The notes: generated by a model not told the origin, from the sequence alone. Positions 1 to 13,595 are shown, counted from the first letter of the stretch. The stretch is 64,000 bases of DNA from Paralvinella palmiformis (GCA_025642065.1 JAODUP010000427.1:293501-357500); one strand, 5' to 3'. Made by a program: numbers and translations.

Positions 1-1524
1 ATTGTTAATAAATATATGAAAACGAAGTTTTATTGGTTGAAAAAATGCGTGTTAATGTGGTTGCTGGTAGGCGATAATGAAGGGTGAGCAGGCATAGTTT
101 GAGCTAGCCAATGTTGAATGTATGGCCCTGTTCTGACCGGTATTCAAGCTAGGTTTGAGCTAGCCGTATTCCTGATTGACAGTATTCTTCTGTCAGAGTC
201 TGGATTAGGAATGCACGGCTAAATATAGGAGATAACAGGATGATTCGAACATTGGTTGATTCTTAACATATACTATTATTAGTTATTAATATTATTATCT
301 GAAATTCTGATTCAATTATATTATATATATATATATATATATATATTACTTAATTATTCAGCTAATAATCACATTTATTATGACAAGTAGATGCTACTAA
401 TACTAGTCCAGTCATTTAATAAGTCAGGGTTAGAAGCTAGTTAGTAGTTAGAATTCGCTGCTAGATCTAGTCCACAGGACTAGTAACTTGAAAAATATAC
501 TAGTCCTGAGAGCAAGGTTGACAGGTTTTTTACACAGACGTTATTAACACCATTAATTAAAGGTTATTAACGTAATTACAGGTTTTTACACTGACTTGTA
601 AAAAACTCAATTTAAATAAAATGCAGCTATAAAATAGTAAAATTATAACAATATAACAACATGTACTACAACATAACTATAATACATACAATATGTAATG
701 CAGTGATTGAGTTAACAGACTAATTCACATTATGATAACCCAATATCCAGTGACTTCATTTTGCCTCAGTACAGAAAGCCAGTCTGAATTTAATTTAAGC
801 AGTGTTATTCTCATGATCATAGTGTTATATCACATTGATAGATACCTGTATGTTGGCTTAAATTATAGAAAATATTGGACTAATACTGTGATTATTATTT
901 GATATCCAGCCTTTAGTAATGTATAAAGGTGGAAGGCCACAGAATTCCATATGGGAACATTTTTTACATGGTGCCATTGGAAATAAGAAATATGCAAAGT
1001 GCAAAAGTGTGATCATCAGTAAGCTAATAATGCTGCCAGAATGCAAGTCCACTATACAGAATGTTCAATAGATTCAGTTTCATCAGCATCAATTAAGCGA
1101 ATATTTTCTAACTTTGGAAATATTCACACTAAAGTATGCCATCTTCTAGGCAACAGTAAAGTTTTAAGCTGGTATTCTGCTATAGGATTCTCAGAGGCAG
1201 TGTTGAATTAGACTATTAACTGTTCAGATAGACAATATTCACTTTGTGTGCAGAATAATGGTAAATATCATTATTTTGCTATATTCCTAGTATTCAGGTA
1301 CAAATTCATGTGTCAAATATTGAGTGGTGTTTAATAAAAATTCATGTATGTGAAAGACACTATCTCATAAATGTGTTGAACGACATCCATTAAGACTAGT
1401 AGAAAAATAAAAGGTTTTTACATTATCTGTTCAAAGAATTGGGCCTAAGTCGGTGAACGATAAGGTCCAAATTGATCGGTTCATTTCATATGAGGTAGAA
1501 TAACACCGTTTTATTTTACTTCAG
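1..1524. other. 5' flank of ADCK1, no gene recognised
   Basis: AT-rich sequence with an (AT)n run near 322-346. No open frame here resembles a known protein. The start-codon exon of ADCK1 should lie here or left of the window: the first visible coding exon begins with two bases that complete a split codon, and the in-frame sequence just upstream hits a TGA at 1491 with no ATG between. I could not pick out the missing short exon. Confidence 0.5.
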
Positions 1525-3962
1525 CTGGTTTTAGATTGCTGACACACCATGTCGGCAAGGTCTTGACAGTGTCTACATTGATTGGAATAACGGGAGGAAG
1601 TCTTGTTTTACTGCAGAAAAATGAATGGAACATTTCAACCCTTGGATTGCTTAGATTTGGTAGAGCTGCCAAATCGGTAAGAGGTGTTTTTGACATTTAA
1701 TCAATATCATTGTGTTGACATATTTTTTACTGTTTTTCAGGATTGATATTGATAACAGGTGAAACACAGAAATTAATATACACTTAACCAATAGTAGTAG
1801 TAATAGTAGCATGTATAATATAAAATAATGTAACAAAATTATTTTATAGAAGCACTTTAACCAAATTGTGTTGCTTGGACTAACATCTTCCGTGTCTCAT
1901 CATCTCATCATTTATGTACATCTGAAAAAGTCCTATGTTTCTTAATTCGTGCTAACAGGACTGGCATATAGAATTCATCTACTTCTGCATTCCTAGAGTG
2001 TTATCCAATATAAGCTGTAGATTTCTAACAGAAGTGGAAGAAGTTACATTTAACTGGATTCTACCTTGATATAAAAGGATTCTGACTTTCTTGCTTGGAT
2101 GAGGAAACAATGAATTCAGTCTTAACTTCGTTCAACTTCAGCACATTGCTGTTCATCCAAATACTTAATGTCTGCAATACCAGTCTCACTTGAGGATGAC
2201 TTATCACCCCATTTAGTAGTAGTACATGTAGTAGCAACAGTAATAATAATATTGACAGGAATCATTCATGTGCTGTGCACAGTAACATAAAGTGACATAG
2301 CATTGTGGCATAATAATAATATAGTAACATTATTTCAGATCAATATTATTTACTTAGAACAGATTTTAACGTTTCCACAAAGTGGAAGCTGCTACACTCA
2401 ATAGAGAGTTGTTATATGACTGGAGCTAATACTCACATCCATGCAATAATATCTGACTTGATGACTTTCTGAACAAAAAGAATTAATACAGATATCAAGG
2501 TGCACAGTCAGTGATAAATTTATATGTTATTAGCAATATCCTGAAATATACATGATCTCTCATGGCAGCCAATGTGGTTTTTGTCAAATCGGGGTGCTGT
2601 GATAATGTTTTTGAATATCTGTCAGAATGTGAACTACACCATTCTGAATTCACTGAAGCCAACTGATGTTATAATAAAATATGATATATAATAGGGAGTT
2701 AAATAATCTATATGAGATGTAACAAAGGTGTGTACAACAGTAACAAGTGCTTCTTGTATTAAGAATGTTTTAGACAGCGTATGCTGTTAGTATGGTAGGA
2801 GGCATCTCACTATACTGATGTGTTATTTTCATTCACATTAGTACATTTCTCGAACCTAAACCCTCGATTTTTGACTGAAGCATTAGTGGCAATGAAAATG
2901 AACCAATGTATAACTTTGGTGTTTTTAGGGATTTAAATTAAAATAATATTGAGAAGCTTAGTAGATATTTTTTATCATTATTCAATTTTAAAATATTGTG
3001 AGCAATCCATATTGGAATATCAGCAATACATATTTTTAATTTAATATATCCTCCAAAGATGGGGAAAATGAGAATTATTTTCAGGACCTACTAATATATA
3101 CACCTGCAGGTTATTGGCGTACAAGTGTTATTTAATGTCGTTTCACTGTACAGTGATTCCAATAGGCATCTATTTATTAGGATTATGACATTTTTTCATT
3201 TTCTATTCCTTCATTATAATTATGAAACTTACATTATTAGTATAATAATCATTTATGACTAATCTATTTTCAATGTCAGATTCCGACTCATAACACTTAA
3301 CCAGATGTTTATACTCTGATATTAAATAACTGCTCAATAAACAGATGGTGATATCCTACGGATTACAGGCTCATCAACTGATAACGACATTGGGAAATAA
3401 TTTTACAACGAACACTTCAATTAGAAATTATAGAAAATTAGAAATCATTTGGTAAAAATTTGTACAATTACACCAGAAATGAGAGGCTATGAAAATAAAC
3501 TATCATTAATTATGTACTCATATTTAAATTCAGGAAATGTCTTTTTATATCATTATTTTACATTCTAATTTTGGTGAATAATGTAATTAGCGCAGTGAGA
3601 TTTTGTTGGTTCATTATTGAGCCTTCCCTTTTCACTTCATGGTCATTATTAGATGTCAGACATAAAACGTTTACGTCTTATTTCTTGATCGTTTGTCAAA
3701 CTTATCCTTCTTTATGGTCCATTACAATTATAATGACAATGACCTTGTCTAATTTAGCATTTTGAAACTTATTTTATGTCAACTAATCAAAGGTGTTTTC
3801 CAGGTGGCTGTGTGTGTGGCTGATTATAAGTGGAATCTGAGGGGTTTAGACCCCAAAACAGACAAATACTGGAAAGTGAAATCACAGGTAAGTAGCATCA
3901 GTAATTGATTGAATTTAGTCATTATAAGGAGTAACCCTAATAAAATATAGTTCATACACCAG

Positions 3963-4030
<68 letters not shown>

Positions 4031-4951
4031 CAATTTCCGACATTGCCTTATATCTCATTCTATTTTAGTACAGATTAAAGGATGTATAATATGATAATAT
4101 GTGGTACTGTAATAAGAATAATATTACCAAAAAGAGTAGTGCCGTCTAAAACAAATTGTTATTATAGTCCTACCCTACTGATCTAGGGAAGTTACATGGT
4201 CTTATTCATATTTAATAACAATCATGTTTTATACATGCTGATTTATGTCGGCGTCAAAAGCCTGAATTGTTTTAATTGTACAATCTGACAGCATTACCAC
4301 ATCCTTGTATGGTATAGTGTTCCTAGTCATGATCTAACTGTCCTCAATTTCCAAGCTGTTGCAATCTTTGACTTCATTACCTTTGGAGGTCGCTCGGTCC
4401 ATTTGGCCTACCTTGTGCACAAAAGTGGCTGTAAAACACCAATCATCATCATTATCAAGCTGTTGCAATTCATACTACGTACACCATAACCTGCTGCAAA
4501 ATTGTGACATAACATATGTTGCTGAGGTCCAAATTGGGTGAATTGGGCACCAGGTTAGCATGGTGGATAGAGCATTGCACTGGAGATATCCAGCTTGTAG
4601 GTTCGATTCTGAGCCTTACTTGTGTTAGTGTAATGTTTTCCTCGGCTGTATATACCAGATAATACCAGCGGGGAGGCTAAATAAAATCACCGACTTACTC
4701 ACATTCAGTGAATTACATAAATATTTAGAGGATTTGTCAATTATCTCCAAGAAACGTGTCATATTTTCACAGAGCACCAAGTTTCTAGATCCAGATGATA
4801 ATTACAGGTGTGTTATCCACAATAATCCATTACTGTGCAACAAAGAATTCAACTAACTTTGGATTCAATCCATCATATTACATGAAAGACCAGTAGTTAA
4901 TGGATTTGACATTGAGCTACCATGATTGACAAATAAACCATGATTAACCTC

Positions 4952-4985
<34 letters not shown>

Positions 4986-6374
4986 TGCCTGTTTATCCAT
5001 TTACATATATTGCCCATACAGATACACTGGCGATCTGCAAGACGCCTTCGTGATATGTGTTGCGTCAATGGAGGCGCCTTCATAAAGGTAGGACAACATT
5101 TAGGAGCTTTAGAATACCTTCTTCCTGTGGAATATGTTGAGACGATGAAAGTATTACACAGTGATGCTCCACAGAGCCCCAAAGAAGACCTTTTCAAAGT
5201 GATCAAGGAAGATCTCGGTAAAGATGTAAGTTGATGGAAATGATGGACATGCTCTCAGAAGTCAATAATCAATTATAATCCAATTAAGAGTAATATTTTT
5301 ATTAATTAGTATACTATTCTCTATGTCTCTTGGTCAGTCAGACATTGGGTCAAGTTCAGTTGCAATTGCCTTTGAATTTATTTGAACACTTTCAAGGTGT
5401 CTATAATAAAATTTGAGAAGCAGCGTGCTTGTATATGGATTTAAATATTTTCAAATAGTTTCAATAATATTCAAACCTTTGACAGTTGTTCATGAAATTA
5501 TTAATCTGTGTGTACGTGTGCATGTAAGCACTCATGCACAGCTAGAATTTAAATTATTTCTATGCAAGGGGTGTTTTTTGCCTTATGTTTGAGGAAAAAC
5601 TTACAAACCTGTAAGGCAACTATTTTAATGTTTTGAAAAATTATGTTTTTCTAATGAAAAAGTGAAAATAATCAAATAGCTGTTTATTCATACAAGAACA
5701 TTCAGCCGTGCCTAATATAATAATATTGAATGGAAACTGGAAGTTAGTACATTATAATAACTTTATGTCCAATAAAAACGTTTGCTATAAAATTTAGTGA
5801 AGACCAATATATTTAGCATTTAAAACAATTACAAGAAAATATGTGGCAACAAGTTGTGGTGTAAGAGAAACTTACAAGTTAATAGAAAAGCCATAGAATA
5901 TCGGGAGTTGCATTTTCTCGTCAAATTTGGCAGCAGTATGTATTTTTCAAGCTAGACTACATAGTAAACATTGTATCCATATTATTTAAATAAGATGTAA
6001 ATTAGCCAACAGAGCATGCTAACTGAATCAGCACAAATAATGTTGCCAGCAAATTGTCTAATAAATGCATCTCTCACCCAGCCAAGTACCCACAGCTTTT
6101 TTGTGATAAATAATAATTGCATATAATACATATTTAATAACCTCAAGTGTCCATCAAAGGAAATATCTGGTTTGGGATTTTCCATTTAATTATGTTCACA
6201 GTTATCTAAAATTAATAACTAATTATCTAGATATAGGCATATTCTCAATAAAATAAACTGATGAACAATCATTATAATTATATAACTTCAACACCTTTTC
6301 TCTGCTTTGATACCGCTTGGTATATAATCACATACAAGAAACAAAGTTATTTCTGTAATGTTATAAATTCAATC

Positions 6375-6416
<42 letters not shown>

Positions 6417-7240
6417 CATCTGGCAAATAAATTATGTAATCTTTGTAAACCAATCTCTTCACTTAACTTTAACTATAATACCCGTAGGTGGATGAAATAT
6501 TTACCAACTTTGAAGACAAACCACTGGGAGCTGCTTCTCTGGCACAGGTACACAAAGCGAAATTAAAAGATACTGGCACAGTCGTCGCTGTCAAGGTGCA
6601 GCATCCTAGAGTTAAAGCACACTCTGTTGTCGATATGGCAACGATGGAGGTATGAATAGTGAATCTTTCTGATTCTTCAATTAAATCAGTACAGTTAGTT
6701 TTACCTTTTCCTAATTACAGTAAATTAATTCGCTGGGTACAATTTCTTGTCATTTCAGAATTTCATTTGGGTATTTTCTAGAAGAATTAACCGTACAGAG
6801 TGTTGTTCACCATTTATCATATTCATTTCAGTTGCTGGTTCATTTAGTGTCGTGGATATTTCCAGAATTTAACCTCATCTGGTTGGCTGAAGAAACAAAG
6901 AAGAACTTTCCAATAGAACTGGATTTTTACAACGAGGCTAAGAACTGCGAAAGAATGAAAGAACTATTGAGCTACTGTGATTACCTTAAGGTTAGACGTA
7001 ATATAGGGTGTATTTTGTAGTGATGCAGCATTACATTATTCAGGCGTGTCCCCCTTTACTTCCACCACTAGCAGTGTGTCATGTTTGATCCATGATCTCA
7101 AAGGTAGAGCATGAAATGCGAGTCCCTGTTTTGATTTTTTGTAAATTATGTTGAGAAAAGGAGAGCCGAAGTTCAACAGTTCATCTTCATTGTGCAATTT
7201 ATACTTGATTTGCTATATTTAACAACAACAGAACATAAAA

Positions 7241-7277
<37 letters not shown>

Positions 7278-10200
7278 AAAATACTGCTGAGGATAACTCA
7301 TAACAATAATGAATACTTATTTCTAATATATGTATTCAATAATAAATAACAGCAGCTGAATGGTTCTTGTGTATAAATTTCCATAGTTTTCCATACAGAG
7401 CCGTTTATCAGAAAGTAGAAACAGATCAACTGAAGAGAGTTAAAACCATTTTGAAAAATCACCGGGCTCATTCAAGAACCTTAGAGCACTGAATCAAACG
7501 AACTGAACTCGAGGTGTTACCTTTTTAGAGAAATACTGGGCAAAATTTAATCGTCTGACTTTTGATTATGTGTTAGGGTGATATAATGTGATGGGAATCG
7601 CAGCTTTCCAGTTTAGATTCATCAGAATTTTAAAACTACAAATTGTTGTACTGGTAAGTGCGATGTTGCTGAGTACCTACTGATATTATGTGGTCTTTGT
7701 CTTTGCACCACAGCCACTATCATTATGGTAAATCAAAGGACTAATGAATGACCATGATAAAAGGTGGCCAGACTGGTCTGGTCGAACAGATCACATGGAT
7801 CTATCTGACCAAAGTGATCTGTGGTGTCATGAGATTGATGATTGATGTTTTATGGCCACTTTTGTGCACATGTTAGGCTAAATGAGTCAAGCAACCTCCT
7901 AGTCCAAAGGTAATGAAGCAAAGTCAAAATTGAAACACCCTTCAGATATGCCCACGCTGAGATTCGAACTCAGGTGGTAGTGATCTGTGATCCAATGCTC
8001 TACCAACTAGGCCATGGAGGCACCCTTTTGGAGTCATCAGTAACAATCAAGTAGAAAACTTTGTTACACAACGAACGGGAATTATTTTATTTGAAATGGT
8101 AACATTAATGCCAATTGTGTCATCAGGTTGTTCTTTAACTCAAATTTGCCTATAATTATTGTACAACTTATACGTTGAATATTTAAAAAAATATTATTTC
8201 TATGACTTGTACTTTTGATCTACAACTTTTTAAATATCTAGATCTAAACCATATTTTGTGAGCTAATTTTACTGTACAGCACCTTTGAGACAGCTCTTGC
8301 TAGTAAGGGTGCTTTGTTAAAGTTGTTTAATTATCAGTATTGTTGTTGTTGTGCCGGTTATTATCGGCTCATTTTTTGCATAGGATGCACAGAAACTGTG
8401 ATCTGTAGGTGAAAATGTGTTTTCCAGGATTGATGCAATGTATATCTTAAAAGTATTCATTGAGTTTGGATTAAGTGTAGACATAAAAATCTTGAATTAC
8501 ATCCCACCATTGTTAGGCTAACTATGTGTCAGAGAATAACTCACTACACTGCGCACACACAGACACACACACATATATCATATAATATCATCCACCAGAA
8601 AAGACTTTGGCTTAATCATCACACATGCTCTAGAACATCCCAGCACATATGTAATTAGATTGATAAAACTTTTCTCCATAGGGCAACCATTAACCTCAGG
8701 TCTGGGTGGTCAAATCCCCCCCACACACACACACGCATGCATGCATGCACACACACACACACACACACACTGTACATAAAAGACATGCTTGCCTGTCTAT
8801 CTCGGCTCAAGAATGCTGAAGCTGAATGAAGCAGTCACTCGCTCAACCAGTCCCATAGTTGTCCTCAGTATATCGTGTTTTGTTTAGTATATGTAAAACT
8901 ATTTGAGATAACTGTTTGCTGTGATAAGGATTAATTGACATATACCAATTTTATTCAGATGTGCTTAAATATTTCATTACAATGCAAATTTCATACCTAT
9001 TTCTAGGACATAGAAGTAGCACGTTGTCTTCCCACCTTTGACTTGCATGTTCATATGTCAATCATTGCTCCTGTTCTTCATAGATTCCAAAGGTTTACTG
9101 GGATTTTACGACAAACAGAGTTTTAACAATGGAATATTGTGAAGGTGCACAAGTGAATGATGTAGAGTATATTAAGGATAATAACATATCGGTCAACGAG
9201 GTAAGAATATGTTTCAATGATTTCCTTATGTCGTTGGAACAGAATTTCCTTTTTGCGCAAATTAAAGAGCGCATGAAAATAAATTTGTGTCTCCAGTGAA
9301 ATGGTCCTTAGTATTCAAGCTTTTCTATAAATCAAGCCATACAACATACTGGAAACTATATTGATAATTATCTCAACTAGGCAAAAATGAAAACTGTTAA
9401 TTAAATTTTCACCAACGCCAGGATGTTTCAATATTTTAAAAATACATGATCATATGGGACACAGAATATTTTAGTTTTCAGTATGTTGTATAGAACTGTG
9501 TGATTCTCCTTGTAATACTGTTGGGTGATAATAGATGTTTTACAGCCACTTTTGTGCACATGGTAGGCTAAATGGGCCGAGCGACCTCCAAGGGTATTGA
9601 AGCAAAGTCAAAGATGAAATATCCTTCAGATATGTCCATGCCCGAGATTCAAACTTGTGGTCCAATGCGCTACCAATTAGACCATGGAGGCGCCCATCGT
9701 AATACTAACGAGGGAGTGCATAACATCTATATTGTAATATTGGCAATAGTTACTTAGATATGAAATAGGGCACCTCCATGGTCTAACAGTAGCATGTTGG
9801 ATCACTGATTACTATCACTACATCACTTGGTCCATTTATCCTAACATGGGCACAAAAGTGGCCGTAAAACATCAATCATCATCAATTAGATATGAAATAA
9901 AATCTAATTAGATTTTAGATATGTTGTATTTGTGGCATTGTCTTATCATCATTTGGAATCTCGAGTTGAAACATTAGTTTATAGAAGTTTTGAACAATAG
10001 ATAAAGTTATATGTTATCCTGGTACATGTAGTTAACAATGGTTGATTGCTGATGTATTTCTATGCTGACACACTGTTGTTTTAACTTGTTATTGTAAAGC
10101 CGAGATTCTATATGTGTGAAAGCGTATGCGAAATTGCGGTAGCGTATGCGACATTGCAGAATCCATGTGTTTCAGACCCCCCCTCTCACCTTCTGACCTA

Positions 10201-13200
10201 TTTTCCTTGGGAAATCATGCCTGGACTTTCGCACCAATCATTACATGGAGCGTTCGATTTTGTCGCAAATCTCATACGCAGTCAAACATATGGAATCACA
10301 CTCGTACATTTACATGCTTTCCATTTTTTGGGATTTGCATAGCGCATACCGCTTATATATGGAATCTGGGCTTTAGATCCACTTTATTATTGCTTGTCAG
10401 TAACTTCTACCCAGACTGTCTGAGACACTGGTCCACTTGTAATTGAAGTGTATTAGTGTTCTATGTCTTTCTATACTAAGTGTATTAGTGTTCTATATCT
10501 TTCTATACTAAGTATATTAGTGTTCTACATCTTTCTATACTAAGTGTATTAGTGTTCTATATCTTTCTATACTAAGTGTATTAGTGTTCTAATCTTTCTA
10601 TACTAAGTGTATTAGTGTTCTATATCTTTCTATACTAAGTGTATTAGTGTTCTATATCTTTCTATACTAAGTCATGATAACAAGTTAAAATATAACGTAA
10701 TGTGAGTGCCATCTTTGGTACCGGTAGTGCTGCACTTAGTTTTCTAAACAACCTCATCTTTTATAAATAATTATTCTCTACAAAACCTGCTTTGGGGTAG
10801 GCATTAAACATTAATGAAATGCCAGTGGAAATGATACGTATGAAAGAAATATGTGAGAAATGAAATACGGAAAAACTAAATCCATTTGGATGAAACACAG
10901 AAGGACAGAACACATTAAAGAGAGAAAATTAGAGGGAAGCATGGGATGAGAGAAAGTCAGAAGAAATACAAGATCGCAGAAATACTGTTAAAATTAGCCG
11001 GTCAATATTATACATATTATATTTGTTTTAGAGGTTGTTGTATAATGACATGTGAAATATAATTGTGGAAGGGATATGACGTATTATGGTGGTGTTTATC
11101 AGAGTGACAGGAAGACAAACATCCTCCCCACAGAACACTAAATGATGTACAACACCTGCACAGAACTAGCTAGTGACAGTATCATTCTTCAACACTTTTA
11201 AATTGTTCCTGTTAATCATTGTCCTATATGGATGTATATTTTATAAATGATTCGTTTGTCCATCGTGTATTTTGATCTGGAACATTTATATACACGCACT
11301 ACATGTATACATTGTATTATTAATATTATTCTCCAGATATCAGAGAAGCTCGGTGAACTGTACAGCGAGATGATATTTGTACATGGATATGTACACTGTG
11401 ATCCCCATCCTGGTAATGTTCTAGTGAAGAATACTCCCAAAGGTGTACAGCTCGTTTTACTTGATCATGGATTATATCAGGTAAACACCAGCTATCCCGA
11501 TCATAATGCTGTGTTTGTCTGTTAGTATATAGGTGCATTATGACATACTGAGGCCTGCCTCTTTAAGACTAATTTACATGATGTTTGGAGATTTTCTAGA
11601 TGGGAAACCACAAGTTTGTTACACATTCAATTTAGGACTGAAGAGACATAATACGTCTCAGCATGAAATGTCACTGCTCTGGATTCAGTCTTCTCTCTCT
11701 GTGTGTGTGTGTGTGTTACCAATTTTATATTGAGAGCAATAGTAGTTTAGGTTCATAGTTTGTATTCATGATTATTAATTTTTGTGTAAGTGATTTTTCG
11801 CATATCTCTATAACTAACACACACAAACATGCGAGTATGTGCCCATGCACACATGTGAACGCTCCTTGTCTAAAATGTTATGGAATGATTTATTTCCCTC
11901 CACAACCTGTTGCACAGACTTTAACAGACGAATTCCGCCTCGATTACTGTAAGCTGTGGAAGGCCATCATCGGGACAGACATGGATCGGATTAAGAAGTA
12001 CTCGGAGAGAATTGGTATTGGCCGTTTATATCCGCTGTTTGCTTGTATGGTTACGGCCAGATCGTGGTCCGCCATATCTAAAGGTGTTGATAAACTGGAA
12101 TTCACTAAATCCGAGGTATGTAATGGCAGGCTGGGAAGGGGCCATACTATATACGAGGGTATCAAAATAAACCAACAAATGCCCGGGTTTCCATTCTTGT
12201 CGGCAATACAAGGCTATGCATCCTGAAAAACCTGAAAAATAAGAAATTGTTTTTGCCTGTGAAAAAATCCACTTAGAATAAATAAGCCCATGAATAAATA
12301 TTATGCCTGTAGAATTTTGTTTTTATTGTAGAAGAAAAAGAGCCCCGGTACATTGTCTTGATATCCCATGTTGGTTAAAATTTAAATAAAAGTGGGTGGA
12401 CAGCTAAAAGGAGTGAGGAGGAGGCTGTACCATAACAATATCAATAATTGATGATGCATTGAATAAATATGATATGCTTTTTCGCACATATCTTGATTTA
12501 TTACCTTTAAATCTTGTATACTTTGTCCTGGAAAATAATATTTCCTTGGTTGTGGGAACCATGTATAAAACAGCGCTGTATAATTGTAGGTGGCTTTTTC
12601 CCTTCTGATTGCTATGCGAAGCCACTAATCCTCAGAAGTCCGTGCACCGGAAATGTGTTTAAAACATTGGGATTTATGAAAGGCAACTAAACCAATATTA
12701 CTCGGCTTGAGATATTGCCATCAGAGGTTACAATCTCCTCGTTATTGGGCCAAAGGGTGTGAAATGTATTAATCAAAATCATTACCAGCCAGCATTTTAT
12801 TGACAGGTTTATGTTGACAACAATGACAGATATTATTCATTTCCATTTATTCTCGGCATAAATATCACAATAAATATTGACTGAATGTGGAGAAGTTAGA
12901 GTTTATTTCAATAGTTTATATCATCATCATCATCATCATCATCAATTTACATCATCTATTGGAGATATTTTTATTCCATCACAGCGTTATGAGGTGTCTC
13001 CGTGGCCAAGCTGGTAACATAGGTTGACTATAGATCTCTATGATCAGGCTCCAATTCCGGGCTGGCCTATGTGTCTGAAGGCTCTTCGGGCCTTCATTTG
13101 ACCCCACTTACCATAAGATTTTTGTTTGCCCAGTTAACCTACACATGCATAAATGCGGCACGTAGAACGACTGATAGTTCCATCCCCAGTGTCCAATGGC

Positions 13201-13595
13201 ATGCTCTACTGTTTCAGGAGGAAGAGATCCAGAATAACGTGTCGTCGTACCTGTCCGAGATATCCGAAATTCTGAACACGGTACCAAGACAGATGCTGCT
13301 CATCTTCAAGACCAACGACCTACTGCGTGGCATCGAGACGCATCTGAAAACCCGTGCCATGGCCAGTTCGTTCATAACGATGTCCAGAGCGTGTCTGAGA
13401 TCGATTTTCAGTCACAAACGGAACAAGTGCCAGACTTGGCTGTGTAGACTACATACAACGATTGTAGAACAGTATTATTTGTTCATGTTGTCGGCATACA
13501 AGTTATATCTGTGGTTTAGGGAGACACCCTTAGGACATCATCTAACGTGGACGCAGGATGCTACTGTTATAGAGTTTAAACTTAATTCTTCCTAA
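1525..13595 (+). CDS. ADCK1: ADCK1-like aarF/UbiB-family atypical kinase, nine visible exons, start exon missing
   Basis: Atypical protein-kinase-like protein of the UbiB/ADCK family, which in animals is mitochondrial; ADCK1 has been linked to inner-membrane organisation and its substrate is unsettled. Exons by splice sites and homology: 1525-1676, 3804-3887, 5022-5225, 6488-6649, 6832-6990, 9084-9200, 11337-11480, 11918-12115, 13218-13595 (stop). These give 531 residues, close to the usual 520-530. Residues below count from the first visible complete codon. The KxGQ motif (FIKVGQ) is at about 98-103. The alanine-rich loop (LGAASLAQ) is at about 159-166. The VAVK lysine is at about 182. The catalytic loop (VHCDPHPGN) is at about 311-319. 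The metal-binding LLDHG is at about 333-337. All eight internal introns are phase 0; the upstream one must be phase 1. Introns hold several SINEs, a MITE and a minisatellite. An AATAAA lies at 13771. Confidence 0.93.
3965..4026. repeat. (AT)n microsatellite, ADCK1 intron 2
   Basis: Uninterrupted alternating AT of about 60 bases between exons 2 and 3 of ADCK1. Confidence 0.95.
4363..4457 (+). repeat. SINE family A, 3' part only
   Basis: The 3' body of the commonest SINE here (CTTTGACTTC, then the GTCGCTCGG region, then ACAAAAGTGGC and a tail of ATC repeats). The tRNA-like head is missing, so this is a 5'-truncated copy. It lies in ADCK1 intron 2. Confidence 0.75.
4547..4690 (+). repeat. tRNA-derived SINE, family B
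   Basis: The tRNA-like head has an A-box-like TAGCATGGTGGATAGAGC and a B-box-like GTAGGTTCGATTC. The head and body differ from family A; a second copy with a similar head is at about 28985. It sits in ADCK1 intron 2, about 90 bases after a truncated family A copy. Confidence 0.6.
4955..4984. repeat. (TG)n microsatellite beside ADCK1 exon 3
   Basis: About 15 TG units ending 37 bases upstream of the exon 3 acceptor (5021/5022). Length change here could affect the polypyrimidine tract and branch region of that exon; this is inference. Confidence 0.9.
6382..6414. repeat. (TA)n microsatellite, ADCK1 intron 3
   Basis: About 16 TA units, 73 bases before the start of exon 4. Confidence 0.9.
7245..7275. 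repeat. (AT)n microsatellite, ADCK1 intron 5
   Basis: About 15 AT units in intron 5 (6991-9083). Confidence 0.9.
7834..8025 (-). repeat. SINE family A, near full length, ADCK1 intron 5
   Basis: On the minus strand it runs from the tRNA-like head (complement of GGCCATGGAGGCACCC) through a B box (complement of GAGATTCGAACTC) to the GTGGCC tail and ATC-rich end. The strand is antisense to ADCK1. Confidence 0.85.
8273..8330 (+). repeat. CR1-like LINE 3' tail fragment
   Basis: Matches the 3' end of the LINE at 57.7-59.4 kb: a TACAGC-CCTTTGA segment followed by GCTAGTAAGGG and GCTTT-TTAAA. It is a 5'-truncated insertion in ADCK1 intron 5. Another copy lies at 14222-14465. Confidence 0.65.
8720..8770. 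repeat. (CA)n microsatellite with CATG interruption
   Basis: Two CA runs flank a short alternating GCATGCATGCATGC block in ADCK1 intron 5. Confidence 0.9.
9530..9695 (-). repeat. SINE family A, ADCK1 intron 6
   Basis: Head to tail on the minus strand. Begins with the complement of CCATGGAGGCGCCC and ends at the complement of GATGTTTTACAGCC. It forms an inverted pair with the plus-strand copy about 75 bases away. Confidence 0.85.
9769..9887 (+). repeat. Short SINE family A with a 14-bp target-site duplication
   Basis: Head GGCACCTCCATGGTCTAACAG and tail CACAAAAGTGGCCGTAAAA plus ATC repeats, with the middle deleted. It is bounded by the perfect direct repeat TTAGATATGAAATA at 9754-9767 and 9886-9899, the hallmark of LINE-driven insertion. 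Confidence 0.88.
10098..10380. mobile_element. Candidate non-autonomous DNA transposon (MITE), ADCK1 intron 6
   Basis: Inverted ends: the left end AGCCGAGATTCTATATGTG pairs approximately with the right end ATATATGGAATCTGGGC. Inside are repeated GCGTATGCGACATTGC-type motifs. Related elements are at 21540-21962 and 25226-25655. No transposase is present. The superfamily is unknown to me. Confidence 0.55.
10446..10671. repeat. 32-bp minisatellite, about 7 copies
   Basis: Tandem copies of a 32-base unit starting AAGTGTATTAGTGTTCTATA. Copies differ by single substitutions, and one carries a 2-base deletion. It lies in ADCK1 intron 6, immediately after the candidate MITE. Confidence 0.95.
12992..13190 (+). 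repeat. Possible tRNA-derived SINE, family D
   Basis: Head resembling a tRNA (GGTGTCTCCGTGGCCAAGC, later TCCAATTCCGGGC) with a GC-rich hairpin GAAGGCTCTTCGGGCCTTC. It lies in ADCK1 intron 8, ending about 30 bases upstream of exon 9. Single copy in this window, so the family call is weak. Confidence 0.4.

Noticed and set aside
10446..10671. CRISPR-like array
   Set aside because: The 32-base units are contiguous with no spacers, in an intron of a eukaryotic gene; it is a minisatellite.
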